From contig OZ244892.1 of the NCBI GenBank assembly GCA_965221465.1, forward strand, positions 1,798,001-1,862,000: a DNA stretch of 64,000 bases, given 5' to 3'. This DNA comes from Azophilus sp965221465. GTDB lineage: Bacteria; Pseudomonadota; Gammaproteobacteria; Pseudomonadales; Azotimanducaceae. Numbering within the stretch: the stretch's first letter is position 1; each line of letters starts with the position of its first letter. Position numbers and translations under genes: made by a program. Below, one piece after another: positions 9,383-18,085 of the stretch. The notes beneath the pieces are model-generated. The model saw only the letters and a list, made by a program, of their open reading frames with translations, searched no databases and was not told the DNA's origin.

Positions 9383-10495
9383 TCACCCCCAGACGCCACG
9401 GAAGACACGCAGGAAGTTCTCCCCCAGAATGCCGCGGATCTGCGCGTCCGAATAGCCGTGTCGCACCATCTCTTCGGTGAGCGGCGCGATCACCGACGGG
9501 CCGGCGATGGCCAGGCGATTGATCGGCGGATACTGTTCCTCGCCGTAGAGTTCCGTGTACTGGGGGACGACGTTGTCCACCGGCAGCGGTGCGTCCATGC
9601 CCGGCACATGGTCGAGGCCCAGCCCGACGTGTTCGGCGCCGACCAGTTCGGCGATGTAGTCGACGTGGCGGAACATCTGTTGTGCGGAAGGATCGTAAAG
9701 CGCCTCGGAAAGAAACAGCGAAACGCCGTTGATGCCGATGACGCCGCCGGTTGCCACGGCCGCCCTGATCTGATCGTCCCAGATGTTGCGTTCGTGGTCG
9801 CGCAGCGCCCGGGCGCAGGAATGGGAGAAGATCACCGGCGCACTGGAGACCTCGCACATCTCCAGCGTCGAGCGGGCCGACATGTGGCTGCCGTCGCAGA
9901 CCATGCCGACCCGGTTCATCTCGGCGACGAGCGCCCGGCCGAAGTTCGAGAGCCCCGGGTTGTCGTGGTCGTGGCTGCCGCCGGCGGCCAGATTCTTGTC
10001 GTTGTAGGAGAGCAGCATGTGCCCGACCCCCAGGGTATGCAGTATCTCCACGAGGTTGACGTCCCCTTCCAGCGGGTTCGAGCCCTGGAAGTTGAAGTTG
10101 ACCCCCAGCTTGCCTTCGGCCTTCGCCCGGGCGACATCGGCGGCATTCCGGACAAAGACGTATTCGTCCGGCCTTTCGAGGATGTAGCGGCGATTTACGG
10201 CGAGAACGTGCAGCATCTGGCCGGAGGTCTTGGTGAAATCCGACCCCACCGTCATGGACAGCCAGGTCACGCCGGCTTTCTTGTATTTGGCGATCCAGGT
10301 GTCGTAGTTCTCCGTCTGCATCGAGATCGCGTGGATGGGCGAGTTGGCGCCGCACATGTCGACGATGGTGCTCTCGCCGAGCAGCGCGCGCGTGCGCGCC
10401 GACAGCGATTCGGCCGGCGCCCCTGCCCTCACCCCGGCCACCTGCGCCAGCACGGCCAGGCCGGCGGCGCTCTGAACGAGTTGTCTGCGGTTCAC
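9383..10495 (-). CDS. M19 (membrane/renal dipeptidase) family protein with altered metal site
   Basis: A 370-residue member of the M19 dipeptidase family with a Tat-like or Sec signal (RRQLVQSAAGLAVLAQ). The two barrel histidines are present in VCDGSHMS and PVIFSHSCARAL, and the late Asp is in GLGLDHV. The first zinc ligands are not: the canonical DGHND motif reads VDMCGAN (His to Cys, Asp to Ala), and the bridging Glu of the GIEG motif is Gln in NFQGSN. The start is a GTG behind GGGAGGG; an upstream in-frame ATG lacks a ribosome site. M19 enzymes cleave dipeptides, including those with a C-terminal D-residue; activity here may differ. It is followed in the operon direction by nothing closer than 300 bases. 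Confidence 0.85.
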   Translation of the reverse strand: MNRRQLVQSAAGLAVLAQVAGVRAGAPAESLSARTRALLGESTIVDMCGANSPIHAISMQTENYDTWIAKYKKAGVTWLSMTVGSDFTKTSGQMLHVLAVNRRYILERPDEYVFVRNAADVARAKAEGKLGVNFNFQGSNPLEGDVNLVEILHTLGVGHMLLSYNDKNLAAGGSHDHDNPGLSNFGRALVAEMNRVGMVCDGSHMSARSTLEMCEVSSAPVIFSHSCARALRDHERNIWDDQIRAAVATGGVIGINGVSLFLSEALYDPSAQQMFRHVDYIAELVGAEHVGLGLDHVPGMDAPLPVDNVVPQYTELYGEEQYPPINRLAIAGPSVIAPLTEEMVRHGYSDAQIRGILGENFLRVFRGVWG

Positions 10496-10765
10496 GGGCC
10501 CTCCCTTCTGTTTATGTGCCGACCGGCGGCAAAAATACGGGTGCTTTCGCAAACGGCTGCATCCAACCTGGAAGCAGTTTCGTTCAATGGGCAATTCCCT
10601 CTTGGTCGCCCGATCATCTCGTGTGCCGCTCGAACTGCCTTGGTATTCGTCTCACTACCTGAAAGACGGGCCTGTTCACACGTCCTCTTGCGCATTCAGA
10701 ACTCGACCTCCGCGCCCACTTCGGCGCGACGCCGAACCAATGCCCCGGACTGCTGCCGGTTTCGA

Positions 10766-11758
10766 TCACCAGGCCGGGGCCTGCAGCTTCGCGGCCTCGT
10801 CCGCGTAGACGGATTTGAGGCCGTCGCCGATGATGATCGGCAGCACGTCGAAGTGATCGCGGTCGCGGTACAGGCGGGTTTCCAGCGCCAGCGACGGATA
10901 TTCGCGAAGCAGCAGGTTTTCCGCAAAGAGAACCGTGCGGCTGACGATGCGCTGGGCCGACATCGCAAGGTTGTTGGCCTCGAGATCGCCGGCGCCGATG
11001 AAGATGCGCGCCGCCAGGTCGTCGTGTTCGGCGGCGTAATCCGCCTCCATGCCCAGGGTGAGCCCGTTGGTGCCGCTGCCGACGATGTAGCGGTCGAAAC
11101 CTGCCGGACGCGCGAACAACGCGTAACCGGTGAAGGCGCCGCCCGCGGAGTGGCCGAACAGGGCGTGGTCGTCGGCCATGCGGAATTTTTCGGACAACGC
11201 CGGGCGCAATTGGTCGATCAGAAAATCGAGGAACCGGTCGCCCTTGGCATCGGCGAACGGGTTCGTGTCCGGATCGAGGCCCGCGCTCGACATCTGTTTG
11301 CGCATGTAGTCGCGAGCGGGGCCGGCTTCCCACAGCGACGTTTCCGGCGGAAAAAGGTCGATGGTGCGCTTGCCGAGGCCGGCCAGCCCCTCCTCGCTCG
11401 GATGCCCGACACCGACGACGATCAATTCCGGAATGCGATTGCCGGCCGCGTAGAAGCCGACGAGACCCACGGTCATGTCGAAGAGCAACGCTCCATCCAT
11501 GGCCCAGAGCACCGAGTAGCGCTTCTCGGGCAATGCTCCGTAGGTGGCGGGGAGCGCCACCAGCACCTCGTGGTCGTAGTCGTAGCCCTCGGCCCGGAAG
11601 CGCATCGGCGCCAACTGGGACATGGCGTAGTGCGCGCCCTCTACACTGACCTTGTTCGGTTGCGCCCAGGCTGCGCAGCACAGCAGCAAACCGGCAAGGG
11701 CGATCGGCACGCGACTTCGCCCGACCCTCGCGGCGCCATTCGATTCCAGGCTTTTCAT
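10766..11758 (-). CDS. secreted alpha/beta hydrolase, esterase D/Fes-like
   Basis: A 330-residue protein with a signal peptide ending in CCAAWAQ. The body is an esterase of the IroE/Fes/YbbA type (putative esterase family PF00756): strand YSVLWAMDGALLF, nucleophile motif FGHSAGGAFTGYAL with Ser, and C-terminal RDRDHFDVLP carrying the His. Such enzymes hydrolyse siderophore trilactones, S-formylglutathione or simple esters; the signal peptide argues for a periplasmic ester. The start ATG at 11758 follows GGGAGG. The gene begins 22 bases after the ornithine cyclodeaminase-family gene, so the two are very probably one operon. Confidence 0.85.
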   Translation of the reverse strand: MKSLESNGAARVGRSRVPIALAGLLLCCAAWAQPNKVSVEGAHYAMSQLAPMRFRAEGYDYDHEVLVALPATYGALPEKRYSVLWAMDGALLFDMTVGLVGFYAAGNRIPELIVVGVGHPSEEGLAGLGKRTIDLFPPETSLWEAGPARDYMRKQMSSAGLDPDTNPFADAKGDRFLDFLIDQLRPALSEKFRMADDHALFGHSAGGAFTGYALFARPAGFDRYIVGSGTNGLTLGMEADYAAEHDDLAARIFIGAGDLEANNLAMSAQRIVSRTVLFAENLLLREYPSLALETRLYRDRDHFDVLPIIIGDGLKSVYADEAAKLQAPAW

Positions 11759-11780
11759 GTTCGGCCTCCCGTTCGTTGCA

Positions 11781-12755
11781 TCAATCCGCCGTGCTGCTGT
11801 TGCCCGCCACTCGCGTGTAGACGAAGTGCGCCGCAGCGAGATCCTGGGCGGTATTGCCCAGGCTCTTGTAAACGGTGATCTCGCTTGCGCTGCCCCGCCC
11901 CGGAACCGTGCCGTCAATGGCCTGACCGATCTCGCCGACGATATCGGCACGCGCAAAGTGCCCTTCCTCGATGGCCAGGAGCAGATCTCCGGCTTCGGCG
12001 AGGGCGAATTCCGTGATCTCCGTGTAGACGCGGCCCCGCTCGAGCACCTTGCCGTCGGCTTCCCGGGTGGCGGGATTGTGGGCGCCGACGAGATTGATGT
12101 GCACCCCCGGCGACAGCCACTCGCCCTGGAGAATCGGTGTGTAGCTGCCCGTCACCGTGCAGACCAGGTCGGCACCGGCTACTGCTTCGGCGGCATCGGC
12201 GACAGCCCGAAGCTTTAGATCGCCCTTGCCCGCGTGACGTTGCGCGAATTCCGTAGCCTTGTCGGGGTTTCTTCCCCAGATTCGCACCTCCCGCACCGGG
12301 CGCACCGCCAGCATGGCATCGAGATGGGTGCCCGCCAGCACGCCGCAACCGAGCAGGGCAAGTGTCGACGCGTCTTCCCGCGCCAGCACCCGGGTTGCCG
12401 CAGCGCTCGCGGCAGCGGTGCGAATCGCGGTGACCGAGGCCGCCTCCACCAGGGCAATGGGCGTGCCGTTGGCGCGGTCGAAGAGCAGGATGTGGCCCTG
12501 CACAGCGGGAATGTCTCGTTCCGGGTTTGCGGGGAACAGGGTAACCAGCTTGGCCCCGAACACGTCCGCATCGCCGATTTCGCCGGGCATGACCCCGAAG
12601 TAGCCCGAACCGTCGGCCACCTGCAGCATCGAGCGCAATGGCAGTTCGATTTCGCCCCGGCTGATGGCGGCCTGAGTGGCGGCCATGAGGTCGATGCAGG
12701 CCGCCATGGACAGGTTTGCCAGAACCGTCTCGCTGTCGAGGACCCGTACGCTCAT
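11781..12755 (-). CDS. ornithine cyclodeaminase/mu-crystallin family protein
   Basis: A 324-residue cytosolic enzyme of the ornithine cyclodeaminase/mu-crystallin family, which includes ornithine cyclodeaminase, alanine dehydrogenase (archaeal type), ketimine reductases and opine-type imine reductases. Typical motifs are VFGAKLVTLFPAN, VQGHILLFD, VEAASVTAIRTAAASA, the Rossmann loop LLGCGVLAGTHL and VGAHNPATREAD. The start ATG at 12755 is preferred over an upstream ATG, because the upstream part shows no family similarity. It overlaps no gene but lies back to back with the divergent flavoenzyme gene at 12935. With the esterase downstream and the amine-oxidase-like flavoprotein opposite, an imine or cyclic amino acid substrate is plausible, as inference. 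Confidence 0.87.
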   Translation of the reverse strand: MSVRVLDSETVLANLSMAACIDLMAATQAAISRGEIELPLRSMLQVADGSGYFGVMPGEIGDADVFGAKLVTLFPANPERDIPAVQGHILLFDRANGTPIALVEAASVTAIRTAAASAAATRVLAREDASTLALLGCGVLAGTHLDAMLAVRPVREVRIWGRNPDKATEFAQRHAGKGDLKLRAVADAAEAVAGADLVCTVTGSYTPILQGEWLSPGVHINLVGAHNPATREADGKVLERGRVYTEITEFALAEAGDLLLAIEEGHFARADIVGEIGQAIDGTVPGRGSASEITVYKSLGNTAQDLAAAHFVYTRVAGNSSTAD

Positions 12756-12934
12756 CGTTGGTTCCGCCTTGTCATCGGCCACGGCGAATGGCATGGGTTG
12801 CCTTGCTGAGGGAAGATCGTTTCCATCCGTCCAAGGATGATACAGCGCGTCGATGGCACTGTAACCCGACCCGTTCCGCCTGCGACCGGCAGTCCGGAAA
12901 GGGAACTGCCGCATCGCCGGAATGGATGGAAACC

Positions 12935-14845
12935 ATGGGGAAACATCGATTGAACAGCCAGGATACGCGCTTGGGAATCGGCGAGCCGATCACGCGCCGG
13001 GATTTCATCGGCTCGACGCTGGCGGGTTCGGGCGCCGTACTGCTTTCCGGGTGCGCTCCGGCACAACTCATGCCGCAACCCCCGCAATCCACACCATGGC
13101 ACGCCTGGGACGGGTACGGCGGCGTCGGCGACTACGCCAGCAGCAACGGCAACACCCAGGCCGTGATGGATGCCGCCCACGTGTTGCGCGACGGTCGCAA
13201 GGAAGGCGTGCTCGCCTCCGCATCGCCGACGGGGGAGGTCTTCGATGTCGTCGTGGTGGGTGGGGGGTTTGCAGGCCTCGGCGCCGCCTTCCAGTTTCAT
13301 GCCAGCAGTGAGAACCGCACCTGCCTGATTCTCGACAATCACCCGGTATTCGGCGGCGAGGCCAAGGAAAACGAGTTTTCCGTCGGCGGCTACCGGCTGT
13401 TCGGGCCCCAGGGCTCCAACGGCTTCATGCCGCCGGTGGGCCGCACGACGCTCTCCGACGATGTCTGGCGCGCGGTCGGCATGCCGATGGACTACGAATT
13501 CGCCGACGCTGACGAATCCTTCGGCCTGCGTCTCGCCCACGACAGCTACGATGCGATGTTCTGGGGCGAGCCGAACCTGGACGTCGGCCACTTCTTCCGC
13601 GACGCCAACGGTGGCCGTTGGGTCAAAAACATCTGGGAGGACGACCTGGCGCGCACGCCCTGGTCGGATTCGCTGCGCCGCGACCTGCTGCGCGCCTACA
13701 CGGGCAAGGAGACGGCCCACGCCATGGAAGGCCTCGGGCCCTGGCTCGACGCCATGTCGTACCGGGACTACCTGGTGGGCGAACTAAAGCTGCATCCCGG
13801 CGTCGCGGCACAGATCGACCCGGTAATGGCCATCTCGAATTACGGCTTCGGCTGCGACGTGATCTCGGCCTATGCGGCCTATCTGCTGCAATTGCCCGGC
13901 ATGAAGGGCTATTTCGTGGCCGACACCTTCGACTTCTCGCAGATCAAGATCATGAGCTTTCCGGGGGGCAACACGACGTATGCCCGCTACATCGCCAAGC
14001 ACCTGATTCCAGACGCCATCCCCGGGAAAGGGCTGGAGAGCATCGCCCACGGCCGGATCGACTTCGCCGCACTGGACCGGAAGGATGCGCCGACGCGCCT
14101 GCGGCTCGGCGCCACTGCCATCGATGTTCGCCACGACGGCGACGATGTCCGCATCACCTATCTGAGAAACGGGCGCGTGGAACAGGTGCGGGCGCGCACA
14201 GCGGTGATTGCAGCGAGCGGCCAGATGGCGCGCCGGATCGTCGGCGACATGCCGGAGCCCATCCGCGAGAACTACGCGCAATTCCACCACGGCGCCGTTC
14301 TCGTCGCCAACGTCGCGCTCAACAACTGGCGCTTCCTGCACCGGCTGGGCATCGGCGCGGGCCGCTGGTACGACGGCTTCGGTTTCATCGGCAGCATTCG
14401 TGCACCGATGAAGGTCGGCGGACAGACCGCCCCCCTGCACCCCGACCTGCCGATGGTGATGACCTTCTACGTGCCGTTCTACACGCCGGGGCTCGATATC
14501 GACACCCAGGGCCGCATCGCCCGCGGGCAGTTGCTCGGCAAGTCGTATCTCGATTACGAGCGCGAAATCCGTTCACACATGAACGACCTGTTCAGCGCCG
14601 CCGGCTTCGATGCCCGGCGCGATATCGCCGGCATCGTGCTCAATCGCTGGGGCCACGCCTACATCGCGCCGCAACCCGGCTTCTATTTCGGCGGCGAAAA
14701 CGGCGAGGGATTGACCGCCCCGATGAAATCCGGGTACGGACGCATCTTCTACGGCCACTCCGAACTCGGCTGGCGGATGAACTACCGCAACGCCATCGCC
14801 GAAGGTGGCCGCGCCGGCGAACAGGCCGCCGGGGCACTGGCCTGA
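12935..14845 (+). CDS. Tat-exported FAD-dependent oxidoreductase, spermidine dehydrogenase-like lipoprotein
   Basis: A 636-residue flavoprotein. Residues 21-26 (RRDFIG) are a twin-arginine signal and the hydrophobic stretch ends in LLSGC, a lipobox with Cys40. The FAD site is FDVVVVGGGFAGLGAA near residue 105, followed by LDNHPVFGGEAKENEF, a segment characteristic of the spermidine dehydrogenase family, then MSYRDYLV and FPGGNTTYARYIAKHLIP, also family features. It should oxidise a polyamine or related amine in the periplasm, anchored to a membrane. The start ATG at 12935 sits behind GGAA; an ATG at 12926 is the alternative. The gene is divergent from the ornithine cyclodeaminase-family operon across about 180 bases, suggesting a shared control region. 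Confidence 0.87.
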   Translation: MGKHRLNSQDTRLGIGEPITRRDFIGSTLAGSGAVLLSGCAPAQLMPQPPQSTPWHAWDGYGGVGDYASSNGNTQAVMDAAHVLRDGRKEGVLASASPTGEVFDVVVVGGGFAGLGAAFQFHASSENRTCLILDNHPVFGGEAKENEFSVGGYRLFGPQGSNGFMPPVGRTTLSDDVWRAVGMPMDYEFADADESFGLRLAHDSYDAMFWGEPNLDVGHFFRDANGGRWVKNIWEDDLARTPWSDSLRRDLLRAYTGKETAHAMEGLGPWLDAMSYRDYLVGELKLHPGVAAQIDPVMAISNYGFGCDVISAYAAYLLQLPGMKGYFVADTFDFSQIKIMSFPGGNTTYARYIAKHLIPDAIPGKGLESIAHGRIDFAALDRKDAPTRLRLGATAIDVRHDGDDVRITYLRNGRVEQVRARTAVIAASGQMARRIVGDMPEPIRENYAQFHHGAVLVANVALNNWRFLHRLGIGAGRWYDGFGFIGSIRAPMKVGGQTAPLHPDLPMVMTFYVPFYTPGLDIDTQGRIARGQLLGKSYLDYEREIRSHMNDLFSAAGFDARRDIAGIVLNRWGHAYIAPQPGFYFGGENGEGLTAPMKSGYGRIFYGHSELGWRMNYRNAIAEGGRAGEQAAGALA

Positions 14846-14945
14846 ACCGCGGGGTCGCTCACGAGATTCGCAATCGAGGGCAATCGATCAACAAGTAGCC
14901 ACCATCCAACATGATGGCCAGGCGGTGAGGGTGAGACATGGGGAC

Positions 14946-16571
14946 CTACATGCTTCGCGCCAACGCAGCTTCCAAAGGCGCGATCAACCGATACTGCGAT
15001 CTTGTCGTGCTCGGCCACTGAAATGAACGATCGCACTTTATCCACTTCCTTGCCCCGTCGATTCCGGTAGCCGCAACCCGCCCTTCCTGGCCGCACGAAT
15101 TCGTCAATGCCGCGTAGCCGAGGTGGACATTCCCGATGACGTTGTGGCCGGCAATCGTTTGCAGTTCAAACCCGTCGAGTTGCGGACAATCAGGCGCATC
15201 GAGCGTCACCGAACGCTCATTGGTCCAGAATCCGAGCGGGCGTTTCGCACCGCATTCGTGACGAAGCAGCGTCATGAGCATTCGCGTTCGCACTGAATGG
15301 GAGGATTCCTTCTGCCGCTCGGTTACGTCCACAGCGAAGCCGGTCGACCGGACGAACGCCACCACATCCGCCTCAGTGCTGGCCCTCCGAAGAAATCGGC
15401 CAACCACGGTACGCTTCTCCACCAAATACTCGACATCCTCCTCGGCAAGCATGTTCACCTGGCCGGTCTCGAGCCAACGCAGCCAATAGGCCACCGCACC
15501 GCACGCATAGGGATCGATCCGGCTTTCACCGACCCGCAGATCGTTCATGCATCGATCGAAGTCTTGGCTCAGGCGTTTTTCGGCTCTAATGCGCGATGAA
15601 GGTTCTCCATTGCGCCGAGCGGCCACGAGCAACTCGATGAATCGCGCGTGGCCCTCATGTGCCCATGGCTCCCATGTCTCGGGCACCTGATGGCAGTGGA
15701 CCAATTCATGGACGAGCACATCGTTCATCCTTTCACGCAGAACCGCCTCTTCCTGTGCCCAGGCGTCTCCTCGAAACCAGAGCCGGATCGTGTTTCGTGC
15801 CGCATCGCCACCGTTTGTCCCCCGTTTGCCACCGCCAGCGGTGGAGAAGTCGACAAACACCGGCACTTGAATCCTGTGTCCTCCCAGGATTCCGACTAAC
15901 TCGGTTTGCGCCTTCCGGTAGGAATCGCGGATCGCCCGTCCCAGCCAAGGGGGCAGAGATTTCGGAAGCTGAACAATCGAATCCGGCGTCAAGTCGTCCC
16001 CCAATAGAACGAACCCGCCAACGTCCGAGATTCGATACTCGTGTTCCAAACGACGATAGGCGCCGTCGGCCACGGCAGCCGCACCGGCTCCTCCCTCGAT
16101 CCGGACAGCTATCTCCCCGCAGCCTTCCGGAAGCAAGTAGGGAAGATAGATGCCGACCCCACGCCCTTCCACCGCAAAAACAAGTGGATACACACCCGTC
16201 CTCCGTCGCACTGGTGGCTCGGCAACAAGCATCATGCGGATACGATTGGACGGATTGGGCAAAATCACCACGCCTTGATTGTCCAAGACCCCCTTCCCTT
16301 CTTGAACAAACACATTCCCCGAATGCCCGATGAGCATGGGCAACTCTAGCGACGACGCCGCTCGATCCAGCTGATAATCGACGCTAACCGAACCATTCGT
16401 GTGCACCGACAACACGACATCAATCCGGCCCTCCCTACACTCCTTTCGCTCAGCAAATTCTTCCGCAGCACCGGGAATGGAGAGCATCCACAGCGCCACC
16501 ACGATTAGCGATCTCCGAAGGCGACGCTTGTTCGCTCGGCGCGCTACGCCCCCGCGATTAAAGCAACTCAT
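14946..16571 (-). CDS. secreted HExxH metallopeptidase-like protein (peptidase MA-like)
   Basis: A 541-residue protein of uncertain family. A basic stretch and hydrophobic segment (RRSLIVVALWMLSIPGAAEE) form a signal peptide. The central region carries VLVHELVHCHQ followed 14 residues after the last ligand His by WAHEGHARFIELL, which fits the HExxH...E zinc site of gluzincin/peptidase MA-like domains. The C-terminal 130 residues have several Cys (RHECGAKRP, APDCPQ, NSCGQ, IKCDRS) that could form disulfides. No ribosome site is clear before the ATG, so a GTG a few codons downstream is possible. It opens the less G+C-rich patch and faces the flavoenzyme gene convergently across 100 bases. Its substrate is unknown. 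Confidence 0.7.
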   Translation of the reverse strand: MSCFNRGGVARRANKRRLRRSLIVVALWMLSIPGAAEEFAERKECREGRIDVVLSVHTNGSVSVDYQLDRAASSLELPMLIGHSGNVFVQEGKGVLDNQGVVILPNPSNRIRMMLVAEPPVRRRTGVYPLVFAVEGRGVGIYLPYLLPEGCGEIAVRIEGGAGAAAVADGAYRRLEHEYRISDVGGFVLLGDDLTPDSIVQLPKSLPPWLGRAIRDSYRKAQTELVGILGGHRIQVPVFVDFSTAGGGKRGTNGGDAARNTIRLWFRGDAWAQEEAVLRERMNDVLVHELVHCHQVPETWEPWAHEGHARFIELLVAARRNGEPSSRIRAEKRLSQDFDRCMNDLRVGESRIDPYACGAVAYWLRWLETGQVNMLAEEDVEYLVEKRTVVGRFLRRASTEADVVAFVRSTGFAVDVTERQKESSHSVRTRMLMTLLRHECGAKRPLGFWTNERSVTLDAPDCPQLDGFELQTIAGHNVIGNVHLGYAALTNSCGQEGRVAATGIDGARKWIKCDRSFQWPSTTRSQYRLIAPLEAALARSM

Positions 16572-16675
16572 TCTGTTTTGCCGTCAACGATTCACGATGG
16601 CATTGTTTTTTTGGAGACAGAGCCTTGTCCAACGCAAGATGAACCTGAAGTCAAGATGCGATTCCAACCAAACGC

Positions 16676-16741
16676 GAGCCTTGACGTGGGGTTTCCGGGA
16701 TCATCGAGAGACGATCGTGACACTCCGAATCGAGCGCATTC
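16676..16741. repeat. 66-bp direct repeat, copy 1
   Basis: Sixty of 66 bases match the copy at 17208-17273, and the last 29 bases are identical. It begins GAGCCTTGACGTGG and ends GAGCGCATTC, and contains a small hairpin GATCAT-CGAGAG-ACGATC. A further shared word, GAGCCTTGTCCAA, lies 56 bases upstream here and 21 bases upstream in copy 2. The two copies bracket the nucleotidyltransferase gene. Confidence 0.9.
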
Positions 16742-16755
16742 GCAACGACACTCAC

Positions 16756-17148
16756 CTATCCATGCCGCGCAGACCATTCCAACCCGTCTGAGGCAACATT
16801 CAGATAAAAAGCTGGATTTGCCTGGCTGGACGGATTCTCCAACTGTCTCTCGAAAATCGGCCTGGGGGAAAGGTGCGCCTCGCATCCGGACGCCAGGAGC
16901 ACATCATAGGCAATGCGCGTCAGGCGGCGCAGCAGGGAAAAAGGGTACTTTGCAGGCCGCTCACCTTGAAACACCACGGCGATGTCGATGTCACTGCCCT
17001 CGTGCGCATCTCCCCTGGCGCGGCTACCGTAGAGCAGCACCTTCCGAACAGTCGGCAAGTCCGCGCCCTCCAATCGCGCCATAAAGTCATCAATGGCCCA
17101 CGCAGTCAGCGTGTCCACGCGGTTCCGACAGTCGACCGTTCCGCCCAT
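16756..17148 (-). CDS. MNT-type nucleotidyltransferase domain protein
   Basis: A 130-residue minimal nucleotidyltransferase: LLYGSRARGDAHEGSDIDIA holds the GS and DxD motifs of the polymerase-beta superfamily. Proteins of this size are usually the antitoxin half of HEPN/MNT modules, where they add AMP to the HEPN toxin; others modify antibiotics. No HEPN gene is adjacent on either side, so it is an orphan or a remnant. The start is placed at the ATG at 17148; a TTG at 17197-17199 would extend it by 17 residues into sequence next to the repeat. The gene is flanked by 66-bp direct repeats at 16676-16741 and 17208-17273. Confidence 0.78.
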   Translation of the reverse strand: MGGTVDCRNRVDTLTAWAIDDFMARLEGADLPTVRKVLLYGSRARGDAHEGSDIDIAVVFQGERPAKYPFSLLRRLTRIAYDVLLASGCEAHLSPRPIFERQLENPSSQANPAFYLNVASDGLEWSARHG

Positions 17149-17207
17149 GCCCGGAGTGTACCAGAGTTGGTTGGCAGTCAGATTCCGAGCCTTGTCCAAG
17201 GCAAAGT

Positions 17208-17273
17208 GAGCCTTGACGTGGAGTGTCGGGGATCATTGGGAGATGATCGTGACACTCCGAATCGAGCGCATTC
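17208..17273. repeat. 66-bp direct repeat, copy 2
   Basis: Second copy of the element at 16676-16741, same orientation, six mismatches. The internal hairpin is perfect here, GATCAT-TGGGAG-ATGATC; the change in copy 1 keeps a G-T pair, which hints that the structure matters. Located upstream of the nucleotidyltransferase gene and downstream of the small lipoprotein gene. Confidence 0.9.
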
Positions 17274-17331
17274 ACACCATGGAACAGGTCGCTGTTTCCA
17301 ACACTCGATTCGCATTTCCTTGCCGCCGACG

Positions 17332-17826
17332 CTATGGCAAGCGCTCACCGGTGGAACTCGATCTCGTGCCGCTCCACATTTCATCAAGCTCTTGGGCTGC
17401 TGTCGCTGGGTCATTGTCCAGTCTGCGTGCCACCTCTACGGCATATCGCTGTATGTCGTCAGACCAGAATTGGTAGTCAGCAGGAATGCCCGCTTCAAGC
17501 TCCAATTTGAGGGAATTGCATGCGGCGTCTATCCCAAGCAACGGATCTCGAAAATAGAGGTTGTCCCCGCCGCGCGATGCAATTTCAGCCCGATGAAACC
17601 AACGGCATGCAGCCATGACCTTTTCATCAATACACGTCCAATCAGCGCACTTTCCCGCCTCTCCCATCAAAGCCACACCAGTCATGAAGTGACTTCTCCA
17701 TCGATCGATAGCGGCGTTATTAGGTGCCCACGCCTGCCCTGCGCTTTGGCGATCGTCCGCGGTATTGGCACTTGCACATCCCGCTGCCAAGTACACTGCC
17801 GCAAGAGCTTTTAGAAAGATTCGCAT
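17332..17826 (-). CDS. small hypothetical lipoprotein
   Basis: A 164-residue protein of unrecognised family. MRIFLKALAAVYLAAGC is a lipoprotein signal with Cys17. The mature part has three further Cys around KCADWTCIDEKVMAAC and one near DAACNS, then a C-terminal segment DYQFWSDDIQRYAVEV followed by a helical RRLDNDPATAAQELDEMW. The start ATG follows GGAAATAAA. Directly upstream, on the same strand, lies a truncated copy of its C-terminal third, so the locus has undergone tandem duplication. No function can be assigned. Confidence 0.65.
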   Translation of the reverse strand: MRIFLKALAAVYLAAGCASANTADDRQSAGQAWAPNNAAIDRWRSHFMTGVALMGEAGKCADWTCIDEKVMAACRWFHRAEIASRGGDNLYFRDPLLGIDAACNSLKLELEAGIPADYQFWSDDIQRYAVEVARRLDNDPATAAQELDEMWSGTRSSSTGERLP

Positions 17827-17827
17827 T

Positions 17828-18085
17828 TTATTTCCGTCGGGTTAGTGGCAAGCGTTTACCGGAAGACGGCAATTCCGCGCCGTTCCAAATCGCATCGATT
17901 TCTTGAATTACCGTGGCTGAGTAGTTTTCCAACCGTCGCTCCACTCCGATAGCATAGCGGTGAATGTCATCTGTCCGAAACTGAAAGTCCAAAAGCGTGC
18001 CCGCTTCATGCCAAATGCGAGCTTGGCGTCCTCCCATCGGACGGTTGTTCTTCCTATGCTCGCGACAGGCAATGCTGGCGCTTGG
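17828..18085 (-). pseudogene. truncated paralogue of the neighbouring small lipoprotein
   Basis: The frame encodes a clear match to the C-terminal part of the downstream lipoprotein: HEAGTLLDFQFRTDDIHRYA against LEAGIPADYQFWSDDIQRYA, and RRLENYSATVIQEIDAIW against RRLDNDPATAAQELDEMW, even into the tail GKRLP/GERLP. The frame is closed upstream by a stop at 18086-18088, and no signal peptide or Cys-rich part precedes it. It is therefore a partial tandem duplicate. A 69-residue product from an internal ATG at 18037 cannot be excluded. Confidence 0.7.

Noticed and set aside
16756..17148. Complete HEPN/MNT toxin-antitoxin module
   Set aside because: No HEPN-domain gene is visible on either side, so only the MNT-type gene is called.
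16676..17273. Integron cassette with attC sites
   Set aside because: The repeats lack the GTTRRRY/RYYYAAC core sites and there is no integrase in the window.
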